A stretch of DNA of 64,000 bases, taken from assembly GCF_021462505.1 (NCBI RefSeq), contig NZ_JAKEDV010000009.1, positions 33,940-97,939 on the forward strand, read 5' to 3'. Of the stretch, positions 7,767 to 16,222 are shown in pieces. Each line of letters starts with the position of its first letter. Within the stretch, counting starts at the first letter, position 1. The notes beneath the pieces were generated by a model that saw only the letters and a list, made by a program, of their open reading frames with translations, did not search any database and was not told the DNA's origin. The position numbers and the translations under genes were made by a program. This DNA comes from Thermus brockianus (GTDB lineage Bacteria; Deinococcota; Deinococci; Deinococcales; Thermaceae).

Positions 7767-9149
7767 CTACTCCCCCAGCCCCATGCGGAAACTTTGGACC
7801 CATTCCTCCAAAGTCCCCCGGGACGCCGCCTCCTTGAGCTCCTCCACCACCCGCCGCGGCTCAAGCACCCCCGCCTCCATGAGGCGGGTGAGGTCCTCGA
7901 GGTCGCCCACGGAAAGGCGGGAACGCAAAAGGAGCTGGGCCACCTGCACCGCCCGGCGCACCTGGGCCTCCTTGGGCATGTTCTGCCACTCCCTTTCCGC
8001 CTCTTCCTCTATGCGGCGGGCCTCCTCCTCCTCCACCTTGGCCTGGACCCTGCGGGCGGAGGCGGGGGGGAGGGCGCGGGCGTACTTGCCGCTTTCGTCC
8101 CGGATCACGTCCACCAGGAAGCCCAGATTGTTCTTGGGTTTGTACCCGGAGGCCAGGATGTTCCGGTACCGCTCCAAGCGCTCCTTGATGTGGGCCAAGG
8201 GGTAGCGGCGGGCGAGGGAATAGGCGCTGGTGAAGGAAAGGCCCTCCGCCATCAGGAGCTCCACCGCCTCCATATCTGGGACCCCGCCCGCCTCCTCGCC
8301 GAAGACGTAGACGATGGTCTGGTTCTGGCCCCGGCCGATGTATTCCACGGACTGAAGGTAGCGGCGCTCTATGAGCTCCTCGTGGGCGGGCTCGAGGGTG
8401 CGCCGCACCTTGTCGGGCCGCTTGTGGACGATCTTGCAGGCGGCGGCCCACTCCATGAGGTTCACCTCAAACCGGGTGAGGGGGGCCGGGTTCTCCGGGG
8501 AAAACCGCTGGGCGTCCAAAAGCCGGTACAGGGCCCGGCTCAAGGGGCGGCGGAGGCTCGCCATGAACTCAATGTCAATGGGCTTCACGTAGTTTTGCTT
8601 TAGCGAGCGCACGATTTCCTTGGCCAGAGTGATGCGCAAGACGCTGGCCCGGTCCAGCTTGCCCTCGGCGGAAGAGGTGTACTCCAGCTTCTCTATGTAG
8701 CGGAAGGTGACGCTCTGCCAGCGCCCATCCGCCCGCCAGGCCTCTGAGAGGACGTAAGTGGCGGTGGTGAGGCGCATGAGGCTCTCCTTGAGGGCCTGGT
8801 AGTAGTAGCCCGAGGTGTCCAGGCCCATGAGCTTCAGGATCTGGTAAGGGGTGGCGGTGAAGGTGCCGTCCTCGGGGCTTCCGGCGTTGAAGTAAAGGGC
8901 GATGAGGGCCAAGGAAACCTCGTTGTCCAAGCCGTGGGGCACGCCCCCCACCTTTTCGCTGGCGTAGCAGGCCAGCTTCACCGGCTTGCCCAGGAACTCA
9001 AACTCCTCTTCCCAAGAGGAGTAGCCCTCGGGGATGCGCTCCTGGATGGAGATGAGCCCAAGGCGGGCCACGTTGGCCTCGTCCAGGTGCTGCGCCCGGG
9101 CCAGGACCTCCTTCTTGGAAGGGCGGCTTGCGGCCATGTTCCGGTCCAT
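7767..9149 (-). CDS. repA: Replication initiator protein RepA
   Basis: 460 residues from the ATG at 9149 (an alternative ATG is at 9137). It matches the plasmid RepA/replication-initiator family of Deinococcus-Thermus megaplasmids: a conserved N-terminal winged-helix region (SLALIALYFNAGSPEDGTFT, PYQILKLMGLDTSGYYYQAL, SLRRPLSRALYRLLDAQRF), then a charged coiled-coil-like part (VEEEEARRIEEEAEREW) and a C-terminal helical end. It should bind the adjacent iterons and open the origin. The open frame extends upstream to 9416, but that part has no family similarity and overlaps a putative divergent small gene. Confidence 0.88.
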   Translation of the reverse strand: MDRNMAASRPSKKEVLARAQHLDEANVARLGLISIQERIPEGYSSWEEEFEFLGKPVKLACYASEKVGGVPHGLDNEVSLALIALYFNAGSPEDGTFTATPYQILKLMGLDTSGYYYQALKESLMRLTTATYVLSEAWRADGRWQSVTFRYIEKLEYTSSAEGKLDRASVLRITLAKEIVRSLKQNYVKPIDIEFMASLRRPLSRALYRLLDAQRFSPENPAPLTRFEVNLMEWAAACKIVHKRPDKVRRTLEPAHEELIERRYLQSVEYIGRGQNQTIVYVFGEEAGGVPDMEAVELLMAEGLSFTSAYSLARRYPLAHIKERLERYRNILASGYKPKNNLGFLVDVIRDESGKYARALPPASARRVQAKVEEEEARRIEEEAEREWQNMPKEAQVRRAVQVAQLLLRSRLSVGDLEDLTRLMEAGVLEPRRVVEELKEAASRGTLEEWVQSFRMGLGE

Positions 9150-9185
9150 TCTACCGGAGGGGGGCCTTGTGGTATAAGGGTTTCC

Positions 9186-9302
9186 ATGCTCCAAGAGCAG
9201 GAACGGTGGAAGGCGTTGCAAGAGGCGTGGGCCAGGTACAAGGAGGCGGTGGCTGCGGGCGGGAACTCCCAGGCCCTTTACAGAAAAGAGGGGGCGGCGT
9301 AG
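9186..9302 (+). CDS. Possible small protein divergent from repA
   Basis: A 38-codon ORF starting MLQEQERWKALQEAWARYKE, strongly amphipathic helix-like. TATAAG lies 6 bp before the ATG, which would fit a leaderless Thermus transcript, but no clear -35 is visible. It lies 36 bp from the divergent repA start and ends about 100 bp before the TnpB element. No family recognised; it may be a small replication-control gene or chance. Confidence 0.35.
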   Translation: MLQEQERWKALQEAWARYKEAVAAGGNSQALYRKEGAA

Positions 9303-9394
9303 GGAAGCGATAATCCCCCAGTTCCCGAGCCGGGGATACATAAACTCCCCCACGCCCGTCGAAGGTGCACATAGCAGGACAAGCGGAGGATGCG

Positions 9395-10585
9395 CTATTG
9401 TGATGGCACGTGGCACGTAAAGCCTTCAAATACCGCCTCTACCCCACCAAGCCCCAGCAAAAGGACCTGGAGCGCACCCTGGAGCTCTGCCGCCAGCTCT
9501 ACAACGCCGCCCTCCAAGAACGGAGGATGGCACATAGGAAAGCGAAGAAAAGCCTTTCCCTCTACGAACAAATGAGGTGGCTCCCAGAGATAAGAGCCGA
9601 CCTGCCGGAGTACAAATAGGGTCCACTCCCAGGTCCTGCAAGACGTTCTTAAGAGAGTAGACCGAGCCTTCAAGGGCTTCTTCCGCCGCCTAAAAGCCAG
9701 AAAGGGTAAAGCCGGCTACCCCCGGTTCAAGGGAAAGGGACGCTACGACGCCTTCACCTTCCCCCAGGCCTACGCCACCGGGATCAAAGTCCAGGAGGGC
9801 GGGAAGCGGGTTCTTCTTCACGGGATTGGTTCGGTTAAGGTCAAGATGCACCGCCCGCTTGAAGGGAAAATCAAGACCGCCACAATCAAAAGAGAAGGGG
9901 ACGAATGGTACATCGTCTTTGTGTGTGAGGTAGACCCCAAACCGCTTCCCCCGTCTAGGGAGGCGGTGGGCCTTGACCTGGGGACCAACCCCCACTTCCT
10001 CATCACCTCGGAGGGGGAAAAGATAGAAGCCCCTCGGTACTACCAGAAGACCCAGGAGAGGCTGGCTAGGAAGCAGAGGGAGCTCTCTCGTAAAGGGAAG
10101 GGGAGCTGTCGCTACCTGAAGGCCAAGGAAGAGTTTGCCAAGCTACACCGGAAGGTAGCTAGGCAAAGGTTGGACTTCCACCACAAGGTGGCGAGGAGGC
10201 TTGTTAACCGCTATGGGACTATCGTCCACGAAGACCTGAACGTTCTTGGCTTAGCTCGTAGCCACACAGCCAAGGGCGTACACGATGCCGGTTGGGCGCA
10301 GTTTTTGCAAATCCTCGCCTACAAAGCGGAGGAGGCTGGTAGGCGAGTCATAAGGGTAGACCCCAAATACACGAGCCAGGACTGTCCGGTGTGCGGCCAC
10401 AGGGAGAAAAAGCCCCTGTGGGTGAGGGAGTTTGTTTGTTCATCCTGCGGGACGCCGCTTCACAGGGATGTGGCCGCTGCGCGGAACATCTTGGCTCGGG
10501 CCTGGACGGGGCCTTCGGGGAAAGATACAGGGATAGCTGTATCTTGAACCGAGAAGCCTCGGACTTTAGTCCGAGGAGTCGTCAC
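9395..10585 (+). mobile_element. IS200/IS605-type element carrying tnpB only
   Basis: The element holds one tnpB-like frame and no tnpA transposase. Its right end has two hairpins: GATACAG/CTGTATC (10524-10543) and CCTCGGACT-TT-AGTCCGAGG (10557-10576), followed by GAGTCGTCAC. The same end hairpin recurs at 48991-49008. Such 3' structures normally lie in the guide (omega) RNA scaffold and the strand-transfer end. The left boundary, just before the ATG at 9410, is approximate. Its right end coincides with the point where the CARF-HEPN gene half resumes. Confidence 0.72.
9410..10547 (+). pseudogene. tnpB: TnpB RNA-guided nuclease, frameshifted
   Basis: The N-terminal frame (MARKAFKYRLYPTKPQQKDL...) stops at TAG 9617-9619. 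From 9621 the protein continues in the next frame (VHSQVLQDVLKRVDRAFKGF) to 10547, so one extra base separates the parts. The rest is complete: RuvC motifs GLDLGTN, HEDLN and HRDVAAARN supply the Asp/Glu/Asp triad, and CPVCG/CSSCG forms the zinc ribbon. TnpB cuts DNA next to an element-specific motif using omega RNA. As written the gene cannot make a full protein; no obvious slippery run is present. Confidence 0.85.
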
Positions 10586-10600
10586 CACCTCCTCGCCGAG

Positions 10601-11287
10601 ATGTACCGGGCTTGGCGGGCCCTGGACTTTAAGGAGGCGGCCAGGAAGGGGGAAAGCCTCCTCGAGGCCCTGGGCAGGAACGTCTGGCTCCAGCACCCCC
10701 TGGCCCGCCACTTCGGGCGCCTCAAGCGCCAAACGGAGCTTCTCCAAGCGGCGCGGGAGCTTCTTTCCACAGGGGACCTGGCGAACCCCCGAGGGGTGCT
10801 GGCGGTGGCGGCCACCCTCCTTCACCTGAGCGAACGCTTCGGCAAGCGGGGCCAGACCACCCTGGCGGCCCTCTACGCCTACCGGGCCCTGGAACTCCTC
10901 CTCCAGGAGCGGCTTGGCCGGTTCGGCCGCCTTGCCGAGGCCCCCGGGCTCTCCCCGGAGGAGGCGGAGGCTTTAGCGGAGGAGCTTCGGCGCATCCTCC
11001 CGGGGAACGAGGCCCCGAGGGTTCGGGAAAAGCTCGGGCTTCTGGAGGTCTTGGCCTTCCTCCGGGTGCTGGGGGACCCCCTCCTGGCCTCCCTGAACGT
11101 CCGGGACCTGCAGGGGCTTGCTGGGGTGCTCAAGGCCAGAAACCAGGCCCTCCTCGTCCACGGCCTGCAGGTGCCCACGGAGAAGCAGGTGGACCAGGTG
11201 GCGGCCCTCGCCCGGAAGCTCTTTCAGGACCTCCAAGGGGCGCTCGGGTTCCAGCCGGACCTCGAGGCCATCCCCTTGCCCCGGTGA
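10601..11287 (+). pseudogene. C-terminal HEPN half of a CARF-HEPN CRISPR ancillary protein
   Basis: The 228-residue all-helical product has a late segment LKARNQALLVHGLQVPTE, an R-N-x5-H arrangement matching HEPN RNase active sites, and the long helix ALYAYRALELLLQERLGRFG usual in TIGR02710-like proteins. The CARF sensor half is missing; similarity begins right at the TnpB right end. A CARF N-terminal half lies on the opposite strand at 6863-7171. Reversing the intervening segment would bring the two halves together. It ends 3 bp before can1, so they once formed an operon. An independent HEPN protein is less likely. Confidence 0.62.
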
Positions 11288-11290
11288 GCC

Positions 11291-13171
11291 ATGGCGGTCT
11301 ACGTTTCTCTCTTGGGCAACGAGCCCGGCCCCGCCTACATAGGGCTCAAGTTCGTGCGTAGCCGCGCGGGCAGCGTGGAGGAAGCGGTCTTCTACGCCGA
11401 AAGGCCCTGGCCGGGGTACGAGAAGAAGTGGGAGGCCCTTCTGCGGCTCCTTGAGGAGGAGGGCACCCCCTACCGCCTGCTGGAAGCGGGGGCTTTGGAC
11501 GGGGCAGGGGTGGAGCCAGGAGAGGGGGTTTGGGTCAACCTCACCGGGGGCTCCAAGCTCCTCGCCCTCCGCTCCCTCCGCCGCTGGCAGGGGACGGGGG
11601 CCAGGGTCTTCCTCCTGGACGCCCACCGGGACCTCGAGGCCCCCCGGGCCCTCTTCTTCCTCCCGGAGGAAGGGGAGGAGGTGCGAGACGGGGGTGCTGC
11701 CCTGACGCTAGCGGACTACCTCCGCCTCTACCTCCGGCCCGAGGGGGAGGAGGTGGAGCCCGTGCAACCGCCCAGGGCCTTCCTCCAAGGGGCAGAGGCC
11801 GTGCGGCTTCATGGGCGTGGGGGAGGCCTCTTTGTGGTCTACCGGGGCCGGCCCTACTGGGTGCGCCCCCACCTTGGGAACCCTAAGGGGGAGATGGAGC
11901 GGAACGCCCTCGCCCAGCACCGCCAGGAGGCCCAGAGGCTTGGAGGCTACCTGTGCCGGCCCGTGGTGGCCTTCCACGCCGCCCACCTGCAAAGCCTCCA
12001 CGCCAAACAAAGGGGCAACGTCCTGGCCCGCTGGCGGGCCTGGGCGCAGGAGCAGGGGGTTCTCCTCGCCCACCCGGAAAAGCCCTTGGCGGCGCACCTC
12101 GCTCCCCAAGCCCAGGGCAAGGCCCCCAAGAAGGCCCTTCCCGCCCCACAGGGGCCAAGCCTTCTCGCCCTCCTTTCCGAGCAGAGCATGCCCCTTTACG
12201 CCGCTTACCTCCACGCCAAGCCTGAGGAGGTCTACCCCCTCGCCACCGGGGAAATGGAGGGGCAACTCCGCTCGGCCCAAGCCTTTTTCCGGGAACAGGG
12301 GGTGCGGGTCCACTTCAGCTTCCTCTCCTCCCCCTGGGCCTGGAAGGAGGTGGTCAGGCTTCTAGGCCCCGTGGTGGAGGAGGCCTCGAGGCGGGGGTTA
12401 CCCGTGCACGCCAACCTCAATGGGGGCACCACCGCCTTGGCCATGGGCCTATTCCTCGCCTTGGGGAAAGGGGTGGAGGCCTCCTACCTGGACCGGGACC
12501 GGCTTTTGCGGCTAGAGGGGGGCGAGCTCCCCGTTCCCTGGGGGGAGGGCGACCCGGAGGCCTACCCTCTCCTGCGAGTGTACCGGCTCCTCGGCAAGGT
12601 GGGGAGACCTTACCCGGACCCCGAGCTCTTGGCTTTGGCCCGCCGCATCCTCGAGGGCTGGGAAGAGGCGGAGCGGGGATGGGACACCTCTCCCCTAGTC
12701 AAAGGCTTCCTTGACCGGTGGAGGCGGTTTGGCCGGGAGTTTTCCGGTAAGGACAGGGGAAGCCTGAAGGGTCTTGCCCTGGAGTACCTCGCTTTCGCCG
12801 AGCTCCAGGCCCACCTTGCGACCAGAGGAGGTAGGGCGGCCATGGGCGGCAACCTCGTGCCCCTGGGAGGGCGGGAGGACCTGGGCGGGCAGAACACGGA
12901 GGTGGACGGCGTCCTCCTCTACCGGGGTGCCCTGTGGTTTCTGGAGTGCAAGCCCACGGCCCGGGAACTCCGGAAACGGGCCCCCTTCATGGAAAGCCTG
13001 GTACAGGGGGTGGCGGGGACCCAGGGGAAGGGGCTCATGCTGGCCCGGGACTGGGGGAATGCGCCGCCGCCGGAGAGGAGCCCTCGGCTCGTCTACATGG
13101 CCCTGCGGGTGCCCGAAGGGGTGGAAGGGGTCCACCGCTTCCCCGAGGACCTGGATAAGGTGCTTCCCTAG
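11291..13171 (+). CDS. can1: CRISPR ancillary nuclease Can1 (two CARF domains plus PD-(D/E)xK nuclease)
   Basis: 626 residues, near the size of the Thermus thermophilus cA4-activated nickase Can1. The N-terminal CARF domain opens MAVYVSLLGNEPGPAYIGLK and contains VNLTGGSKLLALRSL. The second CARF-like domain has HANLNGGTTALAMGLFLALG near residue 380. A degenerate nuclease-like region lies between them. The C-terminal nuclease has EVDG...FLECK (Asp539, Glu552, Lys554). Cyclic tetra-adenylate from a type III effector switches on DNA nicking. The gene is intact although its neighbours are broken and no type III effector is in the window. Confidence 0.88.
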   Translation: MAVYVSLLGNEPGPAYIGLKFVRSRAGSVEEAVFYAERPWPGYEKKWEALLRLLEEEGTPYRLLEAGALDGAGVEPGEGVWVNLTGGSKLLALRSLRRWQGTGARVFLLDAHRDLEAPRALFFLPEEGEEVRDGGAALTLADYLRLYLRPEGEEVEPVQPPRAFLQGAEAVRLHGRGGGLFVVYRGRPYWVRPHLGNPKGEMERNALAQHRQEAQRLGGYLCRPVVAFHAAHLQSLHAKQRGNVLARWRAWAQEQGVLLAHPEKPLAAHLAPQAQGKAPKKALPAPQGPSLLALLSEQSMPLYAAYLHAKPEEVYPLATGEMEGQLRSAQAFFREQGVRVHFSFLSSPWAWKEVVRLLGPVVEEASRRGLPVHANLNGGTTALAMGLFLALGKGVEASYLDRDRLLRLEGGELPVPWGEGDPEAYPLLRVYRLLGKVGRPYPDPELLALARRILEGWEEAERGWDTSPLVKGFLDRWRRFGREFSGKDRGSLKGLALEYLAFAELQAHLATRGGRAAMGGNLVPLGGREDLGGQNTEVDGVLLYRGALWFLECKPTARELRKRAPFMESLVQGVAGTQGKGLMLARDWGNAPPPERSPRLVYMALRVPEGVEGVHRFPEDLDKVLP

Positions 13172-13704
13172 CGGAGCCTACGCTTGGGCACGGGGAGGAG
13201 CCTTCTGGGAAGGGCCCGCGCGGGAATGGGCAGGGGAAGGCGGAGGGCCCACCAGGGCCGTTTGGGCCTTTCCCGCAAGGGTTCGGGGACCCGCGCCTCC
13301 TCCGGGGGGATGGCCTCGAGGATAGGCGCGGGCTCGGGCGGGGGCGGGGCCTGAAGGAAGGCCACCCGCTCGGCAAGCTCCCCCCTTTCGTAGAACCCCT
13401 GCCTCTCCAGGGCGAGAAGCATCCGGCGGAGGAGGGCCTCTCCCTCTTCAAAGGCCCAAGGGGGGACCTCCGCCCGCTCGTGCAGGACGGCGTTCCGCAC
13501 CTCCACGAGCCGCCAAAGCCTGGCCCGCACCTCCTCCCCATCGGGGTAGCTCTGGAAAAAAGCCAGGGCGGCCCCCGAGTGGAGCTTGGCCCCCAGGGTG
13601 GCCTCAGGGGGAGCCCCGAGCCGCTCCAGGGCTTCCTCCAGGAGGAGGATGAGCCGGATAAAGTCCCCAAGCGGATCTCCCGTGCGTTTCCAGACTGCGG
13701 CCAT
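13168..13704 (-). CDS. Hypothetical protein with HEPN-like RNAVLH motif
   Basis: 178 residues. The N-terminal 110 residues are helical, with LVEVRNAVLHERAEVP near residue 68, an R-N-x3-H motif as in HEPN RNases and HEPN-fold adaptor proteins. The C-terminal third is Pro/Arg-rich and looks disordered. It is the last gene of the five-gene minus-strand operon and overlaps the can1 stop by 4 bp tail to tail, so it is not in the can1 operon. The HEPN assignment rests on one motif. Confidence 0.5.
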   Translation of the reverse strand: MAAVWKRTGDPLGDFIRLILLLEEALERLGAPPEATLGAKLHSGAALAFFQSYPDGEEVRARLWRLVEVRNAVLHERAEVPPWAFEEGEALLRRMLLALERQGFYERGELAERVAFLQAPPPPEPAPILEAIPPEEARVPEPLRERPKRPWWALRLPLPIPARALPRRLLPVPKRRLR

Positions 13705-13707
13705 GGC

Positions 13708-14427
13708 CTATAGGAAGGGGTAGAGCCGGGGGGAGGCGCCGTAGCCCACAAGCCTCCCTCCGGAAGCGGCGATAAGCTCTTCCCAAAAGGCCTTGATGGA
13801 GGTGGTGAGCCGGGCGTTGGCGTTGTTGTCGTGGCCTGCGGTGATGCCGGCGATGCAGACCTCCTGGCCCCTTAGGTTAGGTAATCCCAGCCGTTGCTTT
13901 GTCCGCTCTAGCAGGGTTTTGCGCACCTCGGGCCTTTCCAGCTTGAGCCGGTAATCGTAAAGGTTCACCAGCTCGGACTGCTCAAATCCGTGGGCCAGGA
14001 CCAGGATGCGCCCCCTGCCCCTGGCCCGCTCCCCAGCCGCCTTTAGGGCGGCCACGATCTCCGTGCCCTTGGTGCACTCGGCGGTGGCCCGCCTGCGGAG
14101 CTCGTCAAAGGCCTCGAGGGCCCGCCTCTGCCAGAGGGCCTTTTCCTTTTCCAGCTTGAACCGGGGGGTGGAAAGGGGGTCCGGCGTTTCCAGGACCCGC
14201 ACGGGGGCGGTGTAGCTCCGCCCCGTGATGGGGGCCAGGGTGAGGCGTATCCGTTCGTTGAGAAGCCTCTCCGCCAGGCGGGGCAGGACCTCGTGGGCCA
14301 GTGCCTCCCGGTAGGCGTTTTGCACGTGACGGGGGGCGCTGCATCCCAGGGCCACCAGCACCTGGAAGTCCTGGACCTGCCCGCCAAAGGGCAGGGTGAG
14401 GGCTAGGCTCAAGACCCAAGGGATCAT
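13708..14427 (-). CDS. Secreted vWA-like protein with degenerate metal site
   Basis: 239 residues from the ATG at 14427, which overlaps the upstream stop (ATGA). A short signal peptide (MIPWVLSLALTLPFGG) precedes an alpha/beta domain resembling von Willebrand A: a first strand FQVLVALGCSAP where DxSxS is expected, KGTEIVAALKAAGERARGRG, then ILVLAHGFEQSELVNLYDYR and a final IAGITAGHDNNANARLT. The MIDAS aspartate and serine positions are altered (GCSAP). Probably an extracytoplasmic partner of the adjacent membrane protein. Function unknown. Confidence 0.6.
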   Translation of the reverse strand: MIPWVLSLALTLPFGGQVQDFQVLVALGCSAPRHVQNAYREALAHEVLPRLAERLLNERIRLTLAPITGRSYTAPVRVLETPDPLSTPRFKLEKEKALWQRRALEAFDELRRRATAECTKGTEIVAALKAAGERARGRGRILVLAHGFEQSELVNLYDYRLKLERPEVRKTLLERTKQRLGLPNLRGQEVCIAGITAGHDNNANARLTTSIKAFWEELIAASGGRLVGYGASPRLYPFL

Positions 14428-15380
14428 CCCGCCCGCACCTCTTGCGTCAGGGGGTCGCTCGGGGCCTCGTGGGTGAGGGGTGGGAGCTCGGGGCGGTTCA
14501 AGGGGGGCACGTATCCCACGAACTCGGGGGCCGGGTCCCAGGCGGGCCAGGCCCGGGCGAACCCCCGCCAGTAGGCGGCCACCTCCTCCCGGTAGTGGGC
14601 GAGGAGCTGGTCCAGGGCGCGCTCCGTGTGCCGGTGTAGGGCCTCTAGGTGCTCCGCAAGCCGCCTCTCCTTCCGGGCGGTGAGGAAGAGCTTCCGCATG
14701 AGCACCTCCCGTTCGTGGGGGCTCTTGTAGCCCAGGAAGAAGGTGAAGGCCACGAGGGCCAGGCCCAAGACCAAAAGGGCCGGCAGGGCCCAGGGGGAGG
14801 GGAGGGGGTCCCCGTTGATCTGGGCCATGCGCCGGGTGAACTCCGTGCGGAGGGCGGCGAAGCTCACCGCCATCAGGGCCGGCAAGACCGCCATGCCCAG
14901 GGCGAGGGGCACGTTGCCCTTCCGGAACTGGTTGCCCGCCTCGTGCCCAAGCCAGAACATGACCAAGGTGGCGATGGAGGCCACGATGTAGGCCTCTAGC
15001 TGGGAGAGCTCTAGGGTGTCCATGGCGAGCTTGTTGTAGACGAGCTCGGCGGCGAGCACCGCTCCGAGGAGCCCGTACCGCCCGGCGTAGCCCCACATGT
15101 GGGCGAAGACTTCCGGGGTGGGTTCGTCCTGGCCCACCACCCGGGTGAGGGCCTTCCGCTGGTGGCGGACCACCTCTAGCCGCTCCTCCAGCCTGGCCCT
15201 AAGCCGCAGGTACCGCCCCGCCACCCCCTCCATCCAGCGCCGGAAGCGCTCGGCGAGCTCCTGGGGGAAGGGGCTTGGCGTGAGGTAGGCGAGGCTGGCG
15301 TGCTTCTTGGCGAAATTCCTCCCGTCCCGCTTTCCGATCCAGTAGGCGCGCATGTTGCGCAGGCTAAAGAGCAGGGGCAT
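14424..15380 (-). CDS. Polytopic membrane protein of unknown family
   Basis: 318 residues. The N-terminal 85 residues are basic and coiled-coil-like (AERFRRWMEGVAGRYLRLRARLEERLEVVRHQRK). Three or four membrane segments follow (about 103-120, 128-148, 157-175, 198-218), then a second charged helical region (RKERRLAEHLEALHRHTERALDQL) and a Pro-rich tail. Its start overlaps the upstream coiled-coil gene by 17 bp and its stop overlaps the vWA-like gene. The arrangement suggests a membrane scaffold of a small complex; no named family was recognised. Confidence 0.6.
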   Translation of the reverse strand: MPLLFSLRNMRAYWIGKRDGRNFAKKHASLAYLTPSPFPQELAERFRRWMEGVAGRYLRLRARLEERLEVVRHQRKALTRVVGQDEPTPEVFAHMWGYAGRYGLLGAVLAAELVYNKLAMDTLELSQLEAYIVASIATLVMFWLGHEAGNQFRKGNVPLALGMAVLPALMAVSFAALRTEFTRRMAQINGDPLPSPWALPALLVLGLALVAFTFFLGYKSPHEREVLMRKLFLTARKERRLAEHLEALHRHTERALDQLLAHYREEVAAYWRGFARAWPAWDPAPEFVGYVPPLNRPELPPLTHEAPSDPLTQEVRAG

Positions 15381-15717
15381 GGCCTTCCTCCTTTTGCGGC
15401 AGGGGGAAGAGGTCGTCCAAGGCCTCCTCTGCTTGGGCCAGGGCCGCTAGGCGGGCGGCCTTGACCCGGGCCCGGGTGAGGCGCTTGGCCACCTGGAGGC
15501 GGTGGGCCTCCTCGAGGCGGGCAAGCTCCCCCTTGACGTAGGCGATCCTAAGCTCCTCCCGGGCAAGGGCCGCCCGGAGGGCGCCCTCGGGGTAGCGCCC
15601 TTCCGCCCGAAGGTTCTCCAGGTGGGCGAGCACCTTCTGGTACTCCTCCAGGGCCTTCAGTAAGGGCGCCTTGCGGCGTGTGAACCGCTCTTCCAGGGCG
15701 ACAAGTTGCCTCTTCAC
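15364..15717 (-). CDS. Small coiled-coil protein
   Basis: 117 residues, almost entirely charged helix with heptad character (MKRQLVALEERFTRRKAPLL; LARLEEAHRLQVAKRLTRA). No signal peptide or membrane segment. GTG start with an AAGGA-like ribosome site. It overlaps the start of the downstream membrane protein gene, implying coupled translation, and may associate with that protein's coiled-coil ends. No family recognised. Confidence 0.55.
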   Translation of the reverse strand: MKRQLVALEERFTRRKAPLLKALEEYQKVLAHLENLRAEGRYPEGALRAALAREELRIAYVKGELARLEEAHRLQVAKRLTRARVKAARLAALAQAEEALDDLFPLPQKEEGHAPAL

Positions 15718-15744
15718 CCGTTCCTTGAGGGGTTTGCACCGTAC

Positions 15745-16134
15745 CTATGAGGGTTTGAAAGGCGCTCTGCGCTCGAGGAAGAACACCAGGGCGATGCCTC
15801 CGTCCTCTGCGGCCCAGAGGGCGTTGGTGAGCCAGAAGCCCTGCCATAAAGAATCGGCCACCACGAGCCCCTCCAAGGCCCCGGCGAAGGTCCAGGGCAC
15901 GCTCCAACGGAGAAGCCCCACGGAAAGGGAAAACCCTTGGTAACCCTCAGGCAAGGGCCCAAGGAGGAGGCGCTCCAAGGGAGGTCTTTCCCCGAGCGTG
16001 TCGGGTGCCGCCCCGGTCGCCAAGAGATCTTGGGAGATGGCGTTCCAGTCAGCCCCCAGGGGTTTGCCCAATCTTTGGCCGTAAGTTAAGCCCCCCAGGA
16101 GCAGAAAGACCGCCAGGCGGAGGGATCTTGCCAT
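15745..16134 (-). CDS. Small exported or membrane protein, unknown
   Basis: 129 residues from the ATG at 16134: signal-peptide-like MARSLRLAVFLLLGGLTYG, a middle Pro/Leu-rich part, and a C-terminal half with tryptophans and hydrophobic stretches (LLRWSVPWTFAGALEGLVV; ALWAAEDGGIALVFFLERR) that may be one or two membrane segments. It is the first gene of the five-gene minus-strand group, 27 bp upstream of the coiled-coil gene. The open frame extends to 16200, but the signal peptide favours 16134. Confidence 0.5.
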   Translation of the reverse strand: MARSLRLAVFLLLGGLTYGQRLGKPLGADWNAISQDLLATGAAPDTLGERPPLERLLLGPLPEGYQGFSLSVGLLRWSVPWTFAGALEGLVVADSLWQGFWLTNALWAAEDGGIALVFFLERRAPFKPS

Positions 16135-16222
16135 GCCCAAGGCTTCTCCCTTCCTCCTCGGTGGGCCAGGGGGAACTTCAGGGCCTACGGGACCCCGCAA
16201 ACCCCTCGTCCCAAAGCTTTCC

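Noticed and set aside
9410..10547. Programmed frameshifting in tnpB
   Set aside because: The junction TACAAATAGGG has no slippery heptamer and needs a +1 event across a stop; mutation is simpler.
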